Below, piece by piece: positions 1 through 8,765 of a stretch of DNA of 28,795 bases. The notes beneath the pieces are model-generated. The model saw nothing but the letters and a program-made list of their open reading frames with translations, had not been told where the DNA came from and ran no database searches. How positions within the stretch are numbered: the stretch's first letter is position 1; each line of letters starts with the position of its first letter. Both the position numbers and the translations under genes were made by a program. Source of the DNA: Gracilariopsis chorda (lineage: Eukaryota; Rhodophyta; Florideophyceae; Gracilariales; Gracilariaceae); assembly GCA_003194525.1 (NCBI GenBank), contig NBIV01000405.1, positions 1 to 28,795 of the forward strand, read 5' to 3'.

Positions 1-2088
1 CCCAAATTTTGTAGAAGAAGCAAGGGTCTGTCATGCATTGTATAAAGCCTAAGTTCTTCAACCTTTGGGTGAACAGTCGGCTCCAAATTGCATTGGATTG
101 CTTCAGACCATATATTGACCGGTTCAATTTGAGTACTTGATTCTTTTGTAAACCACGGTCCAGACCTTTGGGTGGAGACATATAGACTGGCTTCTTGTCA
201 TCGATATGTCCGTTCAGAAATGCACATTTGACATCCAACTGGTGTATTTCAAAGTCAAACCTAGCTGCCAATTTCAATGCTAGTCGTACAGTTTCAAAGT
301 CACCAACTGGAGAGTAGACACTGTGACATTCCCTTGTTGGCACCCTTTAGCTACAAGGCGAGCCTTGCATCTTGTGATAGAGCCATCATCGTCATGCTTT
401 TTTGGAATCTATGATATGCTCCCTAACAGGCTTGTCCACAACTTCCCATGTCTTCATCGACATAAGCGAAGAGAGTTCTCAATAGCTTTTCTCCATCTTT
501 GCCAGTCAGGCGAATCTCTCGCGTCCTGCAAGCTTTCAGGGACGGTACTTATTTTAGTTCTCTTGTCACAAGACTGTTATGGTGTGTGTCTTGATAACGA
601 TTTGGAGGGTTTTGCTGACGGTCAGGGTAGCGGCGTACTGGGTAGTGTGTCAAGAATTCTTGCATGCTGGGTGTCATTGGGAAATGGTCCGATTCTGCTT
701 CGTACTTGATCGTCCTCTTCATCTTCATTCGTACCACTTTCCACCACTTCATCTGCATTTTCATTACTCCCACCATGTCCAGTTTCCAGCTCCTCTTCAT
801 TGTAAGCTTCAGCACCATCTGGCCCCTCTGCTTCTGGCTCTCCATCATCATCTGAGTCAGCTGATTCTTGCTGTCGGTCAGCAATTTCAGGTATGGCATT
901 CAATTCCATCTTTTCTTGAGTGTTGAACAATCGTCTTCCTGGAAAAACAGCTTCATTAAAACTGACATGCCTTGCAAACGTAATATCTCCACGTTCAATG
1001 TCATAGACGCGATAATTCTGGTGTGGGAGGCAGCGTAAGAGAATTCCACGGCGAGCTTTGCTCTCTAACTTCTTCCGTTTAGCTACATGAACCCAGACCT
1101 CACATCCAAACGATCTTAAAGAGGTAACGTTTGGTATCCTCCCAGTGAGCGTTTCGTGAGGGTCTTCCCATCAGTTGCTCCACAACCGATGATGTTCATT
1201 GTTCTGGTAGCAGTAACGACTGCTTCAGCCCAGAACTTCTGTGGGAGGCCTGCATGTCGTAACATTGCTCTAGTCATCTCCATAACCGACCTGTTAAATC
1301 GTTCTGCAACTCCATTTTGCTGCGGAGTGTATGGAGCACTGTTCTCCCAATCTATTCCGACTTCGGAGAGATATTTTCGGAGTGAAATGTACTCTGGACC
1401 ATTATCAGAGTAAACGACCTTGATCTTTCTTTCAGCCTGCCTCTCAAACTTCAATTGAAAGCATCTGAACTCCTGTGTCAGTTCCTTTCTTTTCGTCATG
1501 AGGCGTACGTCCTTGTACCTCGACTTTTTATCGATGAAAGACACAAAGTATCTCTTCCGTCCGATGCTTGGGGTACTCATAGGACCGCATATGTCCGTGT
1601 ATATCACATCCCCGATCATAGCAGCATCATTACTCCTGCTGCCTAGACTCCTTCGTGTCATCTTTCCTTCAATGCACGGAGTGCAGTCGGCACTGTGCTC
1701 TGGAGATACATTGAGTCCAGTCCATGAACAGTGTTTTTGCTTGTCATTCGTCGTATTCTCTGGATTCCGATATGTCCGAATCTCTCATGCCAGAGCTGTA
1801 GGCCTTGCGTTTCTTTCGCTACATATGCAACATGCGGAGCTGGACTGCCCCAAATCTGATAAACCCTGACCTTTTTGGTGCTCTGATCATGACATTCGAT
1901 CCTCTGATGAGACACACCGATGAATCGAAAGATATTTGGTACTGTTCCTCCGTTAGGCGGGAGCAAGATATTAAGTTGCAATCCATATCTTCAACGTAAA
2001 GAACGTCATGCAGTAGTATCTTTACATAGCGTCTTCCAGGCTGCGATACATTAAGACAAGGTGTCCTGTTCTTGATGCTGTCACACCC
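1..2088 (-). pseudogene. pol: U0 integrase-RT (pol), truncated and multiply broken
   Basis: Carries the end of the protease, pre-integrase zinc finger, integrase core (YTDICGP, VYSDNGPEY, TPQQNGVAERFNR) and RT up to FFYK, where the window starts. Breaks include a one-base loss near 1868 (KVRVYQIWG reached from another frame), a loss near 1717, a loss near 1163 after ATDGKT, a 2-base loss near 704, a 4-base loss near 475 and a 14-base loss near 400. No long open frame survives. U0 shares MTRRSLGSR (catc at 1651-1663) with U4 and U5, unlike its neighbours U1-U3. Confidence 0.9.
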
Positions 2089-2986
2089 CTACCATCGCAC
2101 AACACAATGGCTCTGTGCTGGGAGCGGTGAAATAAATGCGCCAAAGCACGGTCCCAATCATGTGACTAGTTGCACCAGAGTCAACAATGAATTGGTGGTC
2201 TCCTTGTCTGCTGACGAGAGCTCGATGGGTACTTGGATCACCTGCACGATGATCTGGTTTGACCGATCTACAGTCTGGTTTGTAGTGTCCTTTTCGGCCA
2301 CATTTGAAACATCTACCCCTCACTTTCGCCTGTAATGCCCTCTCCGTACCCAAAAGACCGGCCGGGCCTGATCCTTCTGTTTTCGTCTCTGAAGTACTGG
2401 TGTCATACTCTTGGAGAAGTCGAGCGGTTACCTTCTCCCAGGACAACTCCTCGTCCGACAAAGTCTGTAGGGCTGATATTACTGGACGATATGGCGTCTC
2501 TCTAGTAGAAACAAAACTGGAGAACAGGATAGCAATCTGCATACTATTCCCTATGGGACTTCCCATAGCTTCCAATCTTGAGAATACAGACTCGAAATCA
2601 TCCACGTAGTCCGACATTACTGTTACTTCAGTAAACCGAGTCTGGTGTAGCTTCGTTTGCAACTGTACCCTTGTCGCAGCATTCTCCGTTGCATACCTTT
2701 CACACAGTTTTCGATACATAACGAATGGGTTGTGACGTTCGGAGGCAACAGCCCGTAGTGGTTTGTCTCCAAGAGATGGCACAAGATACATGCGAGCATT
2801 CGGGAGGTTTTGCTTCACTTCCATGGGTAGGGCATCAATTGTCTCTTCCCCAACGGCATCTTCTAAAACTAAATTCAGGAGTTCTTTTGATTCCAGTAGT
2901 GCTTCTATTCGCATCATCCACAAAGTAAAGTCCTCGTGGCGTTTTCCAGAGAAGCGAGGAACCTTCCTTGGACTGTCTTCATCCAT
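2081..2986 (-). pseudogene. gag: U0 gag-protease, frame broken in protease
   Basis: Copia Gag followed by the start of the aspartic protease, opening at ATG (MDEDSPRK); an in-frame TAA lies 15 codons upstream. The zinc knuckle is intact here (CFKCGRKGHYKPDC, C-C-H-C). The protease active site FIVDSGATSHM is present. A missing base in the C run near 2152 then shifts the frame, so the protein ends in about 24 unrelated residues and lacks the rest of the protease. The same loss is seen in U3 and U6. It may be a real variant or homopolymer error in this noisy edge region. Confidence 0.9.
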
Positions 2987-3070
2987 AGCAGCACTGAAGC
3001 AAAGTCCTGTAACACTTTGAGAAAGCAATTAAGGAACGGCTTCTTTTAGTTCAGAGCGTTGGTTTCCAGT

Positions 3071-3087
3071 GGAGCGCGATGCTACCA
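3071..3087 (-). promoter_or_regulatory. Primer-binding site of U0
   Basis: TGGTAGCATCGCGCTCC begins one base after the LTR end. TGG is the expected complement of a tRNA CCA tail, and TGGTAGCA matches the site used with animal-type initiator tRNA-Met. Beyond 8 bases that match stops, so the primer tRNA is not settled. Confidence 0.6.
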
Positions 3088-3088
3088 C

Positions 3089-3367
3089 TGTTGGGTATGG
3101 TTGGGACCAGTTCTTTGTACTTTCATATCCCCCCCTGGCCATAATCAAAGGTACTTCTAACTTGTGGTCAAAGCTCTATCACTGAGCTACAGGGAACACA
3201 CATATCGGATATTACATCAACATGAATAGTATCGTACTATCTGCGGCCGAGATGTAGACACATCACCTCTCGTAACACTCTCATGTAACACCAGCGCGTC
3301 ACATCACATATTGCAAGAGTGTTACGTGAGAACATTGTGAGTGCTCAATGGCATACTGCTCACAACA
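3089..3367 (-). repeat. LTR A (shortened, 279 bp)
   Basis: It has the same TGTTG...CAACA ends as the other LTRs, with the polypurine tract on one side and the primer-binding site on the other. About 50 bases of the consensus are replaced by 15 bases rich in C near 3129-3143, and one more base is lost, a net loss of 36 bp. The lost piece contains the TATATAAA promoter box, so this LTR should be a poor promoter for U0, if the deletion is real and not end-of-contig error. Confidence 0.9.
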
Positions 3368-4343
3368 TCCTCCCGATGCCACAAGAGCATCTCACAAGTC
3401 CAAGCAAAATTCGCAGTTCTTGGTGGCGTCTCTGTGATAGAGCCTTAGTAAATATGTCGGCAAGCATGTTTTATGTGCAGCAGTAATTCAAGACGATTTC
3501 TTTTGCTGAACACCTTCTTGTACGAAATGATATCGTAGTTCAACATGCTTCGCTCTTCTGCCACCAGCGGCCCAATCTAACACTCCGGTGTTGTCCTCAT
3601 ACATGATTGTAGGTTGTTCAACTGATACAAGCTTTGTTTCACATAATAAATTGCGAACCCACCTCACTTGCTTGAAGCAATCTGATAATGAAATATATTC
3701 AGCCTCTGTAGTTGACGTTGCAATGCTTTCTCTGTTTCAATGTTTTCAACAATATGACGTGCCAAAAAGTAACACACAGAATCCACTTGTGGATTTGCGA
3801 TCCGTGTCATCTCCAGCCCAATTTGCGTCAGCGTATGCACACAGGACGGGGTGGGTTTCGGAATTTTTCTTGATGTGCATGCCGTAATCTTTTGTACCGT
3901 TCAAGTAACGCATGACTCTCTTCACTGCAGTCCAGTGTATGACTGTAGGCCTTGACTGAGCCCGTGAAAGAATATTGACGGCAGCACAGATATCTGGCCT
4001 AGTTCGTGAAGATAGATACAGCAAGGACCCTACTGCCTCCTGATAAAGTTCTTTAGGCTTGAATAGGTCTGCTTCTGATGCTTGATACAGGTCTGTATCC
4101 CGGACTCAGTGGTGTAGTCACCGGCTTCGAGGTGTTCATGTTGAACTTCTGTAGGATTCGTTCCACAGCCGGACGTTGGTGCAGAGTTATTCCATTTGCT
4201 TCACGTTGCATGTAAACCTCCAAGAAGCTGTCTGTAGAAGAGCATTCTTTCATTTCAAACTCTGAAAACAGCATACTTTTCACCTTGCTGGTTTTCTTGG
4301 GGTGATTGCCGATCAACAAGAGATCATCAACATATAATAGTAT
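3360..4343 (-). pseudogene. pol: U1 C-terminal RT and RNase H, multiply broken
   Basis: Begins with ILLYVDDLLLIGN after the shared TAG (4344-4346). Broken by an extra T near 4081, an extra T near 3728 and missing T residues near 3761 and 3503. RNase H motifs YADANWAGDDTDRKSTSG and STTEAEY are recognisable in different frames. The shared TAA is at 3471-3473 and the final TGA lies inside LTR A. Confidence 0.88.
3368..3379 (-). promoter_or_regulatory. Polypurine tract of U1
   Basis: GCATCGGGAGGA on the element strand directly abuts the TGTTG start of LTR A, the position of the plus-strand DNA primer. The pure purine run, GGGAGGA, is short. Confidence 0.65.
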
Positions 4344-6473
4344 CTATAATTGGTGTCCTCCCCAAGTTTGTAGAAGAAGCAAGGGTCTGTCATGCATTGT
4401 ATAAAGCCTAAGTTCTTCAACCTTTGGGTGAACAGTCGGCTCCAAATTGCATTGGATTGCTTCAGACCATATATTGACCGGTTCAATTTGAGTACTTGAT
4501 TCTTTTGTAAACCACGGTCCAGACCTTTGGGTGGAGACATATAGACTGGCTTCTTGTCATCGATATGTCCGTTCAGAAATGCACATTTGACATCCAACTG
4601 GTGTATTTCAAAGTCAAACCTAGCTGCCAATTTCAATGCTAGTCGTACAGTTTCAAAGTCACCAACTGGAGAGTAGACACCTGTGACATTCCCTTGTTGG
4701 CACCCTTAGCTACAAGGCGAGCCTTGCATCTTGTGATAGAGCCATCATCGTCATGCTTTTGAGCGAACACGAGTTTGGAATCTATGATATGCTCCCTAAC
4801 AGGCTTGTCCACAACTTCCCATGTCTTCATCGACATAAGCGAAGAGAGTTCTTCGTCAATAGCTTTTCTCCATCTTTGCCAGTCAGGCGAATCTCTCGCG
4901 TCCTGCAAGCTTTCAGGGACGTGTACTTATTGGTAGTTCTCTTGTCACAAGACTGTTATGGTGTGTGTCTTGATAACGATTTGGGAGGGTTTTGCTGACG
5001 GTCAGGGTAGCGGCGTACTGGGTAGTGTGTCAAGAATTCTTGCATGCTGGGTGTCATTGGGAAATGGTCCGATTCTGCTTCACGTACTTGATCGTCCTCT
5101 TCATCTTCATTCGTACCACTTTCCACCACTTCATCTGCATTTTCATTACTCCCACCATGTCCAGTTTCCAGCTCCTCTTCATTGTAAGCTTCAGCACCAT
5201 CTGGCCCCTCTGCTTCTGGCTCTCCATCATCATCTGAGTCAGCTGATTCTTGCTGTCGGTCAGCAATTTCAGGTATGGCATTCAATTCCATCTTTTCTTG
5301 AGTGTTGAACAATCGTCTTCCTGGAAAAACAGCTTCATTAAAACTGACATGCCTTGCAAACGTAATATCTCCACGTTCAATGTCATAGACGCGATAATTC
5401 TGGTGTGGGAGGCAGCGTAAGAGAATTCCACGGCGAGCTTTGCTCTCTAACTTCTTCCGTTTAGCTACATGAACCCAGACCTCACATCCAAACGATCTTA
5501 AAGAGGTAACGTTTGGTATCCTCCCAGTGAGCGTTTCGTGAGGTGTCTTCCCATCAGTTGCTCCACAACCGATGATGTTCATTGTTCTGGTAGCAGTAAC
5601 GACTGCTTCAGCCCAGAACTTCTGTGGGAGGCCTGCATGTCGTAACATTGCTCTAGTCATCTCCATAACCGACCTGTTAAATCGTTCTGCAACTCCATTT
5701 TGCTGCGGAGTGTATGGAGCACTGTTCTCCCAATCCATTCCGACATCGGAGAGATATTTTCGGAGTGAAATGTACTCTGGACCATTATCAGAGTAAACGA
5801 CCTTGATCTTTCTTTCAGCCTGCCTCTCAAACTTCAATTGAAAGCATCTGAACTCCTGTGTCAGTTCCTTTCTTTTCGTCATGAGGCGTACGTCCTTGTA
5901 CCTCGACTTTTTATCGATGAAAGACACAAAGTATCTCTTCCGTCCGATGCTTGGGGTACTCATAGGACCGCATATGTCCGTGTATATCACATCCCCGATC
6001 ATAGCAGCATCATTACTCCTGCTGCCTAAACTCCTTCGTGTAATCTTTCCTTCAATGCACGGAGTGCAGTCGGCACTGTGCTCTGGAGATACATTGAAGT
6101 CCAGTCCATGAACAGTGTTTTTGCTTGTCATTCGTCGTATTCTCTGGATTCCGATATGTCCGAATCTCTCATGCCAGAGCTGTAGGCCTTGCGTTTCTTT
6201 CGCTACATATGCAACATGCGGAGCTGGACTGCCCCAAATCTGATAAACCCCTGACCTTTTTGGTGCTCTGATCATGACATTCGATCCTCTGATGAGACAC
6301 ACCGATGAATCGAAAGATATTTGGTACTGTTCCTCCGTTAGGCGGGAGCAAGATATTAAGTTGCAATCCATATCTTCAACGTAAAGAACGTCATGCAGTA
6401 GTATCTTTACATAGCGTCTTCCAGGCTGCGATACATTAAGACAAGGTGTCCTGTTCTTGATGCTGTCACACCC
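4344..6473 (-). pseudogene. pol: U1 integrase-RT (pol), broken in RT N-terminal part
   Basis: Open from the frame entry through integrase to about 4980 (first ATG at 6371, MDCNLISCSR). Then come an extra G near 4983, a changed stretch near 4921 (gacgtgtact instead of gacggtact) and a missing T near 4707, which split the RT into pieces at 4639-4908 and 4313-4636. The integrase HHCC and DDE residues are all present. Unlike all other readable copies, it has three A residues instead of four in the FFYK codons, so the reading continues as FFYKLGEDTNY, which looks more family-like. However, YVDD is then out of frame. Confidence 0.9.
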
Positions 6474-7372
6474 CTACCATCGCACAACACAATGGCTCTG
6501 TGCTGGGAGCAGTGAAATAAATGCGCCAAAGCACGGTCCCCAATCATGTGACTAGTTGCACCAGAGTCAACAATGAATTGGTGGTCTCCTTGTCTGCTGA
6601 CGAGAGCTCGATGGGTACTTGGATCACCTGCACGATGATCTGGTTTGACCGATCTACAGTCTGGTTTGTAGTGTCCTTTTCGGCCACATTTGAAACATCT
6701 ACCCCTCACTTTCGCCTGTAATGCCCTCTCCGTACCCAAAAGACCGGCCGGGCCTGATCCTTCTGTTTTCGTCTCTGAAGTACTGGTGTCATACTCTTGG
6801 AGAAGTCGAGCGGTTACCTTCTCCCAGGACAACTCCTCGTCCGACAAAGTCTGTAGGGCTGATATTACTGGACGATATGGCGTCTCTCTAGTAGAAACAA
6901 AACTGGAGAACAGGATAGCAATCTGCATACTATTCCCTATGGGACTTCCCATAGCTTCCAATCTTGAGAATACAGACTCGAAATCATCCACGTAGTCCGA
7001 CATTACTGTTACTTCAGTAAACCGAGTCTGGTGTAGCTTCGTTTGCAACTGTACCCTTGTCGCAGCATTCTCCGTTGCATACCTTTCACACAGTTTTCGA
7101 TACATAACGAATGGGTTGTGACGTTCGGAGGCAACAGCCCGTAGTGGTTTGTCTCCAAGAGATGGCACAAGATACATGCGAGCATTCGGGAGGTTTTGCT
7201 TCACTTCCATGGGTAGGGCATCAATTGTCTCTTCCCCAACGGCATCTTCTAAAACTAAATTCAGGAGATCTTTTGATTCCAGTAGTGCTTCTAATCGCAT
7301 CATCCACAAAGTAAAGTCCTCGTGGCGTTTTCCAGAGAAGCGAGGAACCTTCCTTGGACTGTCTTCATCCAT
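6407..7372 (-). CDS. gag: U1 Gag with N-terminal protease part (321 codons from ATG)
   Basis: Gag polyprotein of a Ty1/copia element. It forms the cytoplasmic virus-like particle that packages element RNA. The ATG (MDEDSPRK) was chosen because a TAA lies in frame 15 codons before it; only a TTG could start earlier. The body, about residues 1-225, matches the UBN2-type Gag pattern (FSGKRHEDFTLWMMRLEALL near the start). The CCHC knuckle CFKCGRKGHYKPDC sits near residues 230-245 and binds RNA. DSGATSHMIGD near 275 is the protease catalytic Asp region. The frame ends at TAA soon after the motif CDGRGV, before the protease domain is complete; the remainder lies in the -1 frame. It has I-to-L (MMRLEAL) and E-to-D (SKDLL) changes relative to other units. 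Confidence 0.93.
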   Translation of the reverse strand: MDEDSPRKVPRFSGKRHEDFTLWMMRLEALLESKDLLNLVLEDAVGEETIDALPMEVKQNLPNARMYLVPSLGDKPLRAVASERHNPFVMYRKLCERYATENAATRVQLQTKLHQTRFTEVTVMSDYVDDFESVFSRLEAMGSPIGNSMQIAILFSSFVSTRETPYRPVISALQTLSDEELSWEKVTARLLQEYDTSTSETKTEGSGPAGLLGTERALQAKVRGRCFKCGRKGHYKPDCRSVKPDHRAGDPSTHRALVSRQGDHQFIVDSGATSHMIGDRALAHLFHCSQHRAIVLCDGRGVTASRTGHLVLMYRSLEDAM

Positions 7373-7455
7373 AGCAGCACTGAAGCAAAGTCCTGTAACA
7401 CTTTGAGAAAGCAATTAAGGAACGGCTTCTTTTAGTTCAGAGCGTTGGTTTCCAG

Positions 7456-7472
7456 GGAGCGCGATGCTACCA
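7456..7472 (-). promoter_or_regulatory. Primer-binding site of U1
   Basis: Same 17 bases, one base from the end of LTR B. The next bases downstream are one shorter than in other units (tccaggg on the + strand). Confidence 0.6.
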
Positions 7473-7473
7473 C

Positions 7474-7788
7474 TGTTGGGTATGGTTGGGACCAGTTCTT
7501 TGTACTTTCAAGAACCTCATCCCGTTTATATATGGAAGCGTACCTTGGCAAAACCCTGCCATAATCAAAGGTACTTCTAACTTGTGGTCAAAGCTCTATC
7601 ACTGAGCTGCAGGGAAACACACATATTGGATATTACATCAACATGAATAGTATCGTACTATCTGCGGCCGAGATGTAGACACATCACCTCTCGTAACACT
7701 CTCATGTAACACCAGCGCGTCACATCACATATTGCAAGAGTGTTACGTGAGAACATTGTGAGTGCTCAATGGCATACTGCTCACAACA
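7474..7788 (-). repeat. LTR B (315 bp)
   Basis: Full-length LTR with TGTTG...CAACA ends forming a 5-bp terminal inverted repeat on the element strand. It serves as 5' LTR of U1 and 3' LTR of U2. It contains the TATA box, the 11-bp inverted repeat and the tRNA-like D-arm described under LTR C. It differs from the others at 7609 (agctgcag instead of agctacag) and 7627 (tattgg instead of tatcgg). Confidence 0.95.
7525..7532 (-). promoter_or_regulatory. LTR B TATA box
   Basis: TATATAAA on the element strand, about 55 bases before the LTR end. This places transcription start in the last few tens of bases of the LTR, so U3 would be long and R-U5 short. Confidence 0.65.
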
Positions 7789-8765
7789 TCCTCCCGATGC
7801 CACAAGAGCATCTCACAAGTCCAAGCAAACTTCGCAGTTCTTGGTGGCGTCTCTGTGATAGAGCCTTAGTAAATATGTCGGCAAGCATGTTTTATGTGCA
7901 GCAGTAATTCAAGACGATTTCTTTTTGCTGAACACCTTCTTGTACGAAATGATATCGTAGTTCAACATGCTTCGCTCTTCTGCCACCAGCGGCCCAATCT
8001 AACACTCCGGTGTTGTCCTCATACATGATTGTAGGTTGTTCAACTGATACAAGCTTTGTTTCACATAATAAATTGCGAACCCACCTCACTTGCTTGAAGC
8101 AATCTGATAATGAAATATATTCAGCCTCTGTAGTTGACGTTGCAATGCTTCTCTGTTTCAATGTTTTCAACAATATGACGTTGCCAAAAAGTAACACACA
8201 GAATCCACTTGTGGATTTGCGATCCGTGTCATCTCCAGCCCAATTTGCGTCAGCGTATGCACACAGGACGGGGTGGGTTTCGGAATTTTTCTTGATGTGC
8301 ATGCCGTAATCTTTTGTACCGTTCAAGTAACGCATGACTCTCTTCACTGCAGTCCAGTGTATGACTGTAGGCCTTGACTGAGCCCGTGAAAGAATATTGA
8401 CGGCAGCACAGATATCTGGCCTAGTTCGTGAAGATAGATACAGCAAGGACCCTACTGCCTCCTGATAAAGTTCTTTAGGCTTGAATAGGTCTGCTTCTGA
8501 TGCTGATACAGGTCTGTATCCCGGACTCAGTGGTGTAGTCACCGGCTTCGAGGTGTTCATGTTGAACTTCTGTAGGATTCGTTCCACAGCCGGACGTTGG
8601 TGCAGAGTTATTCCATTTGCTTCACGTTGCATGTAAACCTCCAAGAAGCTGTCTGTAGAAGAGCATTCTTTCATTTCAAACTCTGAAAAACAGCATACTT
8701 TTCACCTTGCTGGTTTTCTTGGGGTGATTGCCGATCAACAAGAGATCATCAACATATAATAGTAT
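7781..8765 (-). pseudogene. pol: U2 C-terminal RT and RNase H, one extra A
   Basis: The YVDD codons follow the TAG at 8766-8768. An extra A near 8688 (ctgaaaaacag) breaks the frame about 25 codons later; from MKECSSTDSF on, 260 codons are open (8674-7892) to the shared TAA at 7892-7894. RNase H residues are present: Asp in AYADANWAG, Glu in STTEAEYIS, Asp in MYEDNTG, and the KHVELRYHF motif. After the TAA the same frame continues NMLADIFTKAL and stops at TGA inside LTR B. Confidence 0.9.
7789..7800 (-). promoter_or_regulatory. Polypurine tract of U2
   Basis: GCATCGGGAGGA next to LTR B. It also encodes the last residues of the interrupted pol frame. Confidence 0.65.

Larger units (their letters stand above)
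1..3367 (-). mobile_element. Copia unit U0, left-truncated, with 3' side missing (internal region plus LTR A as its 5' LTR)
   Basis: The window begins inside the RT domain, just before YVDD on the element strand, so the RT C-terminus, RNase H and 3' LTR are absent. What remains, read on the minus strand, is LTR A, primer-binding site, gag-PR and integrase to mid-RT. This copy has the most damage: a 14-base loss near 400, a 4-base loss near 475, a 2-base loss near 704, several one-base losses, and a 36-bp net shortening of its LTR. Much of this may be contig-end sequence error. Confidence 0.93.
3089..7788 (-). mobile_element. Copia unit U1 (LTR B to LTR A)
   Basis: This unit has two LTRs, an intact gag-PR frame, and an integrase-RT frame broken by several indels at 4.3-5.0 kb. 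The RT/RNase H end is broken by further indels (extra base near 3728, missing base near 3761, extra base near 4081). Its 3' LTR is the shortened LTR A and its 5' LTR is the full-length LTR B. The right half of the unit is clean and the left half is noisy, matching the edge pattern of the window. Confidence 0.95.

Noticed and set aside
6169..6366. Separate gene starting MQLNILLPPNGG in several units
   Set aside because: It is the wrong frame of the pre-integrase region. It becomes joined to the true frame only in U0 and U3 because of a one-base loss there.
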